In this document: positions 6,651 through 11,235 of the stretch, in pieces
How the letters are laid out: every line of letters starts with the position of its first letter
How positions within the stretch are numbered: the stretch's first letter is position 1
Source: Methanosarcina sp.
Lineage (GTDB): Archaea; Halobacteriota; Methanosarcinia; Methanosarcinales; Methanosarcinaceae
Reading direction: 5' to 3'
Assembly (NCBI GenBank): GCA_013331265.1
Contig: DUGS01000022.1
Span: 16,819 to 28,053, forward strand
DNA: 11,235 bases
Made by a program: the position numbers and the translations under genes
The notes under the pieces: model-generated
Seen by the model: the letters and a program-made list of their open reading frames with translations, nothing else
Database searches by the model: none
Told to the model about the DNA's origin: nothing

Positions 6651-6692
6651 TATGTGTTTTTAAACCAGCTTATATATGTGTTTTTAAACCAG
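6650..6692. repeat. Two-copy 19-bp direct repeat, 24-bp period
   Basis: ATATGTGTTTTTAAACCAG occurs at 6650-6668 and 6674-6692, identical in all 19 positions and separated by five bases. It fills the spacer just after the stop codon at 6694 of the leftward Cys-rich gene. It may be a slippage duplication or a paired binding site; the minus-strand ATATATAAG between the copies could be a TATA box for the stress-protein gene. Confidence 0.6.
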
Positions 6693-6693
6693 T

Positions 6694-7014
6694 TCAGACT
6701 TCATCAAAATCAATACTGAGGCTTCCTGCTTTTTTTGCCAGAGACTTTGCGATAAATCCGCTCTCCAGCTTGCAAATGTTAAGCACACCACAGGGTACCA
6801 GGCAGTTTGAGCAGCATTTTGCTTCTTTTGCCCTGTCTATTACATAGTTGTCTTTGATATCCATGGTTTCCATCATGGGAACTTCCATATGCGAGACTTG
6901 CTTTATTTTTTCACACGGAGTTTCGATATCCACAATGATTTTTCCACCTTTCATGCTTCCACGAATTTTGTGGGTAAAGTCGCATATTGTGGAGTTGACA
7001 GTAATTTCAGCCAT
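6694..7014 (-). CDS. Cys-rich small protein, DUF6951-like
   Basis: A 106-residue cytosolic protein that I associate, from memory, with the methanogen family DUF6951; no function is established. Seven cysteines occur at 11, 34, 67, 68, 71, 75 and 81. Five form the cluster KCCSNCLVPCGVLNIC, whose spacing (C-x2-C-x3-C-x5-C) could bind a metal or iron-sulfur centre or form redox disulfides. The N-terminal half alternates hydrophobic and charged residues (KIIVDIETPCEKI), as in a small beta-alpha domain. The start is ATG 7014, with GAGGTG at 7025-7020 five bases upstream. It lies downstream of mini-thioredoxin 1 in the same direction with a 147-base spacer, so it may have its own promoter. The surrounding redox genes suggest a thiol or metal role; that is inference. 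Confidence 0.8.
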   Translation of the reverse strand: MAEITVNSTICDFTHKIRGSMKGGKIIVDIETPCEKIKQVSHMEVPMMETMDIKDNYVIDRAKEAKCCSNCLVPCGVLNICKLESGFIAKSLAKKAGSLSIDFDEV

Positions 7015-7065
7015 ATGCCCACCTCAATTCATTTTTGAATTTAATTATCAGGTATCTGAAAATAT

Positions 7066-7106
7066 TAATTAATCCTTCTCCATGGTTAATAATTAATCCT
7101 TCTCCA
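7066..7106. repeat. Two-copy 17-bp direct repeat, 24-bp period
   Basis: TAATTAATCCTTCTCCA occurs at 7066-7082 and 7090-7106, identical, again with a 24-bp period. It lies 52 bases or more upstream of the Cys-rich gene's ATG. On the minus strand each copy reads TGGAGAAGGATTAATTA, an A/G-rich block followed by an AT block. That could act as paired upstream promoter elements (BRE/TATA-like) or operator sites. Confidence 0.55.
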
Positions 7107-7161
7107 AAGATGAAAATTTGTATTAATTATGAATATTTTGGATCTGGCAGGTTCAAGATGT

Positions 7162-7392
7162 TCATTCAATCCATTTCCGGATTTCCTTTTCATCCGGAAC
7201 CTTGCCTGCAAGCTTAACCTCGCCATCAACCACGACAGCAGGTGTGACCATTACACCGTAGTTCAGGATCGTTTCAATGTCCTCCACTTTGACGATTTCA
7301 GCTTCAACACCATTTTGCTTCAATACTTTTTCAATTGTTTCTTTTGTTTTCTTACATTTTGAACAACCGGTTCCAAGAACTTCGATTTTCAT
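7162..7392 (-). CDS. Mini-thioredoxin / redox-active disulfide protein (copy 1)
   Basis: A 76-residue single-domain thioredoxin-fold protein of the Thioredoxin_3 (MTH895-like, redox-active disulfide protein 2) type. The active site is GTGCSKCKKT, with redox cysteines 10 and 13, and the cis-proline loop is VMVTPAVVVDG with Pro51. It is shorter than a classical thioredoxin (about 105) because it lacks the first helix and strand, which is normal for the family. GAGG at 7404-7401 lies 8 bases before ATG 7392. It follows permease 1 by about 100 bases in the same direction, and its closest relative in the window is copy 2 behind permease 2 (48 of 76 residues identical by my hand alignment). Each copy travels with a permease, so it may reduce or deliver the transported substrate, or reset the permease cysteines. 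Confidence 0.93.
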   Translation of the reverse strand: MKIEVLGTGCSKCKKTKETIEKVLKQNGVEAEIVKVEDIETILNYGVMVTPAVVVDGEVKLAGKVPDEKEIRKWIE

Positions 7393-7437
7393 ATTTTTAA
7401 CCTCGTGCTTTGTTTTCTATTGTTTTAGATTCTCGAA

Positions 7438-7471
7438 ATTTTATTCTGTCTTAACATTTTATTCTGTCTTA
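7438..7471. repeat. Two-copy 16-bp direct repeat, 18-bp period
   Basis: ATTTTATTCTGTCTTA occurs at 7438-7453 and 7456-7471, identical and two bases apart, in the spacer between permease 1 and mini-thioredoxin 1. On the minus strand it reads TAAGACAGAATAAAAT. It may be a slippage duplication or a site controlling separate expression of the downstream gene. Confidence 0.55.
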
Positions 7472-7493
7472 CTAAGTTTCAGAACTCTTAATC

Positions 7494-8465
7494 TCACAGA
7501 ATAATGTTAAATAGATACCCTGTAAAAATTATAGATAAAGAAACAACTATAACAAAGGCAGCTATCAGTTCGTTTTTAAGCACTTTTTTCAAGATTATCA
7601 TTTCTGGGAGAGAAAGCGCAGTTACTCCCATAAGGAAGGCAAGAGCAGTGCCTACTGGAAGTCCTTTTCCAATAAGACTTTCCACAATAGGTATCATGCC
7701 CATAACGTTGGAGTAGAGAGGCACTCCTATGAGAACTGCAATCGGGACTGCAAGCAAGTTATCCTCGCCTGCATATTTTGCCAGGATGCCTTCGGGTGCA
7801 TAGCCATGGAAAATTCCTCCCAGAGCGACTCCGATAATCACATAGATCCAGATCTTTTCCACTATGTCCTTAACAGATTCATAGGCTGCAGCAGTTCGTT
7901 CTTTTACACTCAGGTCTTTGGGGTTTTTATTCAAATCTCCTACCTTTACCTTGTAAACGAACTCAGCTACGTATTTTTCCATCTTAAGGAGACCTATTAG
8001 GTACCCACCAATAACACCAAGTAAAATGCCTGATACTGTATAAATCAAAGTTGCTTTGAGACCCATAGTCGCCCACAGTGCAGCAATTGCTGCTTCGTTT
8101 ACCAGGGGTGAGGTAATAAGGAAGGAGAAAGTCACTCCAAGAGGAATTCCGGCTTCAACAAAACCAATAAAAAGAGGCACTGATGAACAGGAACAGAAAG
8201 GGGTGACTGCTCCAATCATTGAGGCTAACAGATGATATTGAATTCCTTTTTTGCCTCCGAGCACTTTTCGGGTTTTTTCCGGGGTTACATAGGTCCTTAT
8301 GTAGGAAACAACAAAAATCATTACAGCTAATAAGACAAAAATTTTCATTACGTCGTAAATAATAAAATTGACACTGGCTGCGAGGTGTGTATCCGGTACA
8401 ATCCCTAACACACCATATGTCAGGTTGTCAGCAATCCATTGAAGGGGATAGAATATGTCAACCAT
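7494..8465 (-). CDS. DUF318-type permease (ArsP-like), copy 1
   Basis: A 323-residue polytopic membrane protein of the DUF318 / permease superfamily, which includes the organoarsenical exporter ArsP and related metal or thiol exporters. I count eight likely membrane helices. The family signature after helix 2 is present: VTPFCSCSSVPLFIGF with Cys91 and Cys93, followed by GIPLGVTFSFLITSPLVNEAA. The second-half repeat GVPLYSNVMGMIPIVESLIGKGLPVGTALAF and ALSLPEMIIL is also present. A charged cytosolic loop (about 171-200, KVKVGDLNKNPKDLSVKERT) separates the halves. Start ATG 8465 has AAGGA 8 bases upstream. The promoter region carries a 22-bp palindrome and a TATA box. Mini-thioredoxin 1 follows. 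The cysteine pair suggests that a soft metal(loid) or thiol compound is moved outward; the substrate is unproven. Confidence 0.92.
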   Translation of the reverse strand: MVDIFYPLQWIADNLTYGVLGIVPDTHLAASVNFIIYDVMKIFVLLAVMIFVVSYIRTYVTPEKTRKVLGGKKGIQYHLLASMIGAVTPFCSCSSVPLFIGFVEAGIPLGVTFSFLITSPLVNEAAIAALWATMGLKATLIYTVSGILLGVIGGYLIGLLKMEKYVAEFVYKVKVGDLNKNPKDLSVKERTAAAYESVKDIVEKIWIYVIIGVALGGIFHGYAPEGILAKYAGEDNLLAVPIAVLIGVPLYSNVMGMIPIVESLIGKGLPVGTALAFLMGVTALSLPEMIILKKVLKNELIAAFVIVVSLSIIFTGYLFNIIL

Positions 8466-8530
8466 TTTTGGTTCCTTCTTTTCTATTCAATTAAGGTTTC
8501 TGAGCGTCCAATCATAAATCAATCTATCGT

Positions 8531-8552
8531 TATATCAATATATATTGATATA
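8531..8552. promoter_or_regulatory. 22-bp perfect palindrome, candidate ArsR operator of permease 1
   Basis: The core ATATCAATATATATTGATAT (8532-8551) is a perfect palindrome, extended by one T/A pair on each side. It lies 66 bases upstream of the permease 1 ATG, just downstream (in the direction of transcription) of a TATA box. It shares 16 of 20 core positions with the palindrome upstream of permease 2, and its left 12 bases recur exactly at the arsR start. A repressor bound here would block initiation. Confidence 0.65.
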
Positions 8553-8562
8553 TTGTATCTAT

Positions 8563-8571
8563 GATATATAC
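8563..8571 (-). promoter_or_regulatory. TATA box of permease 1
   Basis: The minus strand reads AAAAGTATATATC here. A TATA box at this position would place the transcription start near 8540, inside the palindrome at 8531-8552. The same GTATATA element precedes arsR (9033-9041), with a shared TATATACTTTT context on the plus strand. Assigned from position and similarity only. Confidence 0.45.
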
Positions 8572-8749
8572 TTTTCTCTCAATAATAACTTCAATTCAAG
8601 CTAATTTTTTATAATATTACCTGGTTCAGGATCTGATATCTAGCTGCAGTAAAATTTCAAAATATGCCTGGAAAATATATCAGAGAAGGACTGCTGAAAA
8701 TAGTAGCGAGATTTATGAATCGTCCTCGAAATAATTGTTTAAAGAGGAT

Positions 8750-9010
8750 TCAATCTTCAAGTATTTTCATAATTTGCCGGATTTTTTCATTGTCTACGGA
8801 ATAAAGCCTCATCTTTCCGTCCTTTCTTACCTTGAGAATTCCCCAGTCCTGCAGCTTTGCCAGGTGCATCGAGGTATTCGACTGGGTCTTGCCGATGAGA
8901 TCAGGAATTTCACAGGCGCACCTCTCTCCTTCAAGCAGGACTTTTATTATTTTGTATCTGGTTTCTTCACTCAGGGCTTTGAACAGCTGCAAATTTTCTT
9001 CTTCATTCAT
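8750..9010 (-). CDS. ArsR/SmtB-family metalloregulator
   Basis: An 86-residue winged-helix repressor of the ArsR/SmtB family. It has the dimer and helix segment FKALSEETRYKIIKVLL (10-26), a metal or thiol-sensing CACEIP at the start of the next helix (Cys31, Cys33; compare ELCVCD in ArsR), the recognition-helix region TQSNTSMHLAKLQDWGIL (42-59) and the wing VRKDGKMRLYSV (61-72). Two vicinal cysteines allow sensing of As(III), another soft metal, or an oxidant/polysulfide; the sequence does not decide which. Start ATG 9010 has no ribosome-binding site, and a TATA box at 9033-9041 places the transcription start almost at the ATG, so the mRNA is probably leaderless. The operator half-site overlaps the start codon, implying autorepression. 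It sits between the two permease modules and is the obvious regulator of both. Confidence 0.93.
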   Translation of the reverse strand: MNEEENLQLFKALSEETRYKIIKVLLEGERCACEIPDLIGKTQSNTSMHLAKLQDWGILKVRKDGKMRLYSVDNEKIRQIMKILED

Positions 9011-9041
9011 ATCAATATATCTTTATATATGAGCATATATA
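9009..9041 (-). promoter_or_regulatory. arsR promoter with operator half-site
   Basis: On the plus strand ATATCAATATAT at 9009-9020 is identical to the left half of the palindrome at 8532-8543, but the other half (to about 9031) is only partly symmetric. A TATA-like GTATATATG (minus strand) occupies 9033-9041. A weaker, imperfect operator at the regulator's own promoter is common in autoregulated circuits. Confidence 0.5.
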
Positions 9042-9195
9042 CTTTTTCCGGAATCTGGTTATAGTAAACAAACCAGTTTTAAAATCAGTCAGGGACCGGT
9101 CAAGAGCTTCAAACTGAATCAAAAACTATTTCAAATTGATTAAAAGCTAAAGAAGCTGACTAAGAGTTTGAAGGAAAGTTAGAAGGGGAATCTAC

Positions 9196-9206
9196 AAATA
9201 AAAATA
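9196..9206 (-). terminator. T-tract after the DGC gene
   Basis: The minus strand reads TATTTTTATTT, 12-22 bases beyond the stop codon of the DGC gene and before the arsR promoter. It is a plausible T-tract terminator of the permease 2 operon. No hairpin was found. Confidence 0.3.
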
Positions 9207-9217
9207 TGTGGTGAAGA

Positions 9218-9601
9218 TTACTCCGATTGCAGTATCTCCATAACTTTTTCAAGGACTTCGGATACTTCTTCGTCCCCTGGATTTCTGTCCCTGGTTTTCT
9301 TGACCCCTAATTCGGAAATTACGATCTGGCGGTCAACCTTGAAACCTGCAAGTTCGAGGGTCTTACTGGCACAATTTACCGGGCAGCCGTCAACTGCAAT
9401 AATCCTGTCAGAAGCTTCGGCAGATTTCATAATCCCGGGAGCTCTGGCCCCAATTCCCGAAGTACACATAAGGTTTCCTATTCCCTGCTTTTCGAGCTCA
9501 ATTGCAACTTTATTTGAGAGTTGCCCAATATTTGATGCCCCTGCGCAGGGAAAAAGTGCAACATTTGCCGAGCCGCATGAACATTTAGTTTCTTCCGCCA
9601 G
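9218..9601 (-). CDS. DGC-domain putative zinc-binding protein, probable CTG start
   Basis: A 127-residue cytosolic protein of the DGC-domain (putative zinc-binding) family. The naming motif is present as AVDGCPVNCASKTLE (Asp71-Gly72-Cys73, Cys77). Other conserved cysteines lie at 7, 9, 19 and 46 (KCSCGS, LFPCAGASN, MCTSGIGARAPG). The first ATG in frame (9469) would remove residues 1-44 with three of the six cysteines. The frame upstream remains open and family-like up to a CTG at 9601-9599; the codon two before it is TAA (9607-9605), and no ATG, GTG or TTG lies between. AGAGGGG at 9615-9609 lies 7 bases before the CTG, so I take CTG as the start (or a mutated ATG). It follows mini-thioredoxin 2 by 42 bases and ends the permease 2 operon. 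It presumably binds a metal for, or in concert with, the exporter; this is inference. Confidence 0.85.
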   Translation of the reverse strand: MAEETKCSCGSANVALFPCAGASNIGQLSNKVAIELEKQGIGNLMCTSGIGARAPGIMKSAEASDRIIAVDGCPVNCASKTLELAGFKVDRQIVISELGVKKTRDRNPGDEEVSEVLEKVMEILQSE

Positions 9602-9643
9602 TTTTTATCCCCTCTTTTTAATGATTCATATTTAATACTTATT

Positions 9644-9877
9644 TCATTTGGTGATCCATTTCTTGATATCTTCCACGCTTGGGATCTTGCCTGCGACTTT
9701 AACGTCTCCGTCGATAACAAGGGCGGGGGTAATCATGACCCCATATCCCAGAATTTTGTCAAAGTCTTCCACCTTGATAATCTCCGCATCAACGCCTGTT
9801 TCCTTTACTGCTTTTTCGGCAAGTTCTTTTGTCTTATTGCATTTGGCACAACCTGAACCCAGTACTTCGATCCTCAT
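9644..9877 (-). CDS. Mini-thioredoxin / redox-active disulfide protein (copy 2)
   Basis: A 77-residue Thioredoxin_3-type protein, paralogue of the copy at 7162-7392. The active site is GSGCAKCNKT (Cys10, Cys13) and the cis-proline segment is VMITPALVIDG (Pro51). The start is ATG 9877, because AGGTGA at 9888-9883 lies 5 bases upstream and the N-terminus MRIEVLG then matches MKIEVLG of copy 1; a GTG at 9886 would add three residues and overlap the ribosome-binding site. It lies 54 bases after permease 2 and 42 bases before the DGC gene, so all three are probably one transcript. The active-site pair differs slightly from copy 1 (AK against SK), and residue 14 is Asn rather than Lys, which may shift redox potential or partner. 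Confidence 0.93.
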   Translation of the reverse strand: MRIEVLGSGCAKCNKTKELAEKAVKETGVDAEIIKVEDFDKILGYGVMITPALVIDGDVKVAGKIPSVEDIKKWITK

Positions 9878-9931
9878 TTTTTTCACCTGATTTTTTATTC
9901 TTTCTTTATTCTTTTTCTATTAAACCTCTTT

Positions 9932-10984
9932 TTATGCAAACATAGCTCCGAATGTATACCCCGAAATAGTTGCAATCAATATTACCAGGGAAATGTAAGT
10001 CATGCCTTTTTTCATTCCCATAACCCTGTTAATTACAATCATGCTTGGCAGGCTGAGTGCTGGGCCTGCAAGGAGCATGGCAAGGGAAGGACCTTCTCCC
10101 ATCCCGAGCAGTGTGAGGGCTTTGATAATCGGGACTTCCGTAAGGGTGGAGAAATACATGAAGGCCCCAGATACTGAAGAAATAAAGTTTGAAATCAGGG
10201 AATTTCCTCCCACAAGAGACGCTACGAACTCTTTTGGGAGAACGACTACCATAATCCCGGAAAGGAAAACTCCGAGCAGGAGCAGGGGTGTTATCTGCTT
10301 TATCAGGAACCAGGTTTCTCCCATCCAGCTTTCAATTTCTTCTTTTGAGAACCACTTATAAGATAGATATGCAGTAAGCCCTAACATGGGTGCCCAGGCA
10401 AGGAGCTGGGTTGTGTATTTCCATCCCCAGCCGGACATAATTTCCGGAGCCACAAGAACTGCAATGAGCAAAACGAAAAGCTGCGCACTGTGTTTATGCT
10501 CTTCTTCACCAAATGTTTTGATGGACCCGTGTTCTGCTCCTTTCTTTTCATAAATCAAAGACATTATCAAGCCGACAAACACTGAAAGAAGCACAGCTGA
10601 AAAGGCCCTTGCAGCTCCAAGGTCGTATCCAAGAATTTTAGCAGTATAGACAACTGCAAGGATATTGATTGCCGGGGCAGAGAATAGAAATGTGGTCGCA
10701 GGGCCTATACCTGCTCCTCTTTTGTAGATTCCCGCAAAAAGAGGAAGAACAGTACAGCTGCAGACTGCAAGAAGGCAGCCTGAAGCCGCAGCTACGGTAT
10801 ATGAAATGTATTTTGGGGTATCTGCTCCGAAGAACTTCAATACGGATTCTTTGGAAAAGAGAGAGGCAATAGCACCAGCCAGGAAAAAGGCGGGCAAAAG
10901 ACACATCAGCACGTGCAGGGCTAGATACTCCTGCAGCGACTGAAGCCCGACAGATATGAGATACATAAGGTAATCAAGAGTCAT
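9932..10984 (-). CDS. DUF318-type permease, copy 2
   Basis: A 350-residue polytopic membrane protein of the DUF318 permease superfamily, from a different subfamily than permease 1 although both carry the CSC motif. Here the motif is ASGCLLAVCSCTVLPLFAG (Cys70, 75, 77), followed by GAGIGPATTFLFSAPAINILA, which mirrors the equivalent segment of copy 1. The second half has TLTEVPIIKALTLLGMGEGPSLAM and AGPALSLPSMIVIN. About eight to ten membrane helices are expected. The central cytosolic loop (146-168) contains GEEEHKHSAQ, with two histidines that could bind metal. Start ATG 10984 has GGTGG five bases upstream. A 24-bp palindrome and a TATA box lie 35-68 bases upstream. It is the first gene of the operon with mini-thioredoxin 2 and the DGC protein. 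Export of a metal(loid) or thiol species is the family expectation; the substrate is unknown. Confidence 0.92.
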   Translation of the reverse strand: MTLDYLMYLISVGLQSLQEYLALHVLMCLLPAFFLAGAIASLFSKESVLKFFGADTPKYISYTVAAASGCLLAVCSCTVLPLFAGIYKRGAGIGPATTFLFSAPAINILAVVYTAKILGYDLGAARAFSAVLLSVFVGLIMSLIYEKKGAEHGSIKTFGEEEHKHSAQLFVLLIAVLVAPEIMSGWGWKYTTQLLAWAPMLGLTAYLSYKWFSKEEIESWMGETWFLIKQITPLLLLGVFLSGIMVVVLPKEFVASLVGGNSLISNFISSVSGAFMYFSTLTEVPIIKALTLLGMGEGPSLAMLLAGPALSLPSMIVINRVMGMKKGMTYISLVILIATISGYTFGAMFA

Positions 10985-11018
10985 TTTTCCACCGTGGTCT
11001 TTCCAGATTTTCCAGTTA

Positions 11019-11042
11019 TTATTTCAAATATATTTGAAATAA
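11019..11042. promoter_or_regulatory. 24-bp perfect palindrome, candidate ArsR operator of permease 2
   Basis: The core ATTTCAAATATATTTGAAAT (11021-11040) is a perfect palindrome, extended by two T/A pairs on each side. It begins one base downstream of the TATA box, in the direction of transcription, and covers the expected start site near 11020. It matches the permease 1 palindrome in 16 of 20 core positions (consensus ATWTCAAWATATWTTGAWAT), the best sequence evidence that one ArsR-type repressor controls both modules. Confidence 0.7.
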
Positions 11043-11043
11043 C

Positions 11044-11052
11044 GTATATAAG
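11044..11052 (-). promoter_or_regulatory. TATA box of the permease 2 operon
   Basis: The minus strand reads CTTATATAC, a good archaeal TATA box, 60 bases upstream of the ATG at 10984 and immediately next to the 24-bp palindrome. Initiation about 25 bases downstream gives a leader of roughly 35 bases containing the GGTGG ribosome-binding site. Confidence 0.6.
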
Positions 11053-11235
11053 AATTTCTATTCTGTAAAAAATGAGTGGTAGTAATGAATTAGTTTCTTA
11101 GCTCGCTTTTGTTGAGCATCGGGTTAAGGGCAATCAAACCTGGACTTCAGCAGGTTTCCGTTGCTCTCTATGGTCTCTGTTATCTTTTTATCCATTTTTA
11201 CTGTACTTACCTTTTTATTTGGCTCAAAAAACTAT

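Noticed and set aside
9478..9720. 80-codon minus-strand frame
   Set aside because: It is an out-of-frame shadow of the DGC gene and mini-thioredoxin 2 with no family features.
11112..11235. Open plus-strand frame (…SIGLRAIKPGLQQVSVALYGLC…) running off the right edge
   Set aside because: It opens at TTG without a ribosome-binding site, has no recognisable motif, and 41 codons are too few to judge. It may belong to a gene beyond the edge.

Overview
The window looks like a chromosomal segment of a methanogenic archaeon, most likely a Methanosarcina species. The signs are AT-rich spacers with archaeal TATA boxes, GGAGG/GGTGA ribosome-binding sites, and families typical of that genus: redox-active disulfide (mini-thioredoxin) proteins, two DUF318-type permeases, a small Cys-rich protein resembling DUF6951, and a DGC zinc-binding protein. 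None of the 13 ORFs I accept as genes ends in TAG, as expected where TAG can encode pyrrolysine. The genus is inferred; no rRNA or marker gene is present.

Left part (1-3000) is sparse and partly decayed. It holds a possible gene start leaving the left edge, a helical protein of unknown function (560-991, minus), a 49-residue acidic mini-ORF and an AhpD-like carboxymuconolactone decarboxylase with a four-cysteine tail (1515-1862, plus). These are followed by an ArsR-type regulator broken by an in-frame TAA (2069-2368, minus) and the 3' scar of an IS200/IS605-type tnpB gene with its right-end hairpin (about 2413-2531). The next 0.5 kb is AT-rich and repetitive.

Middle part (3053-5551, plus) holds a SAM-dependent methyltransferase whose stop overlaps (ATGA) the start of a secreted polysaccharide-deacetylase-like gene. 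A one-base frameshift separates the signal peptide of the second gene from its body.

Right part (5636-10984, all minus) reads, in transcription order: permease 2, mini-thioredoxin 2, DGC protein; then ArsR; then permease 1, mini-thioredoxin 1; then a Cys-rich DUF6951-like protein; then a two-domain universal stress protein. It contains two paralogous permease + mini-thioredoxin modules. Each permease promoter carries a perfect palindrome fitting ATWTCAAWATATWTTGAWAT next to a TATA box, and the arsR start region carries an identical 12-bp half-site. The simplest model is a thiol/metalloid-sensing ArsR regulon coupling CxxC redox proteins to Cys-motif membrane exporters; the substrate is unknown. 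The DGC gene appears to start at CTG; taking the first ATG would remove 44 residues and three cysteines.
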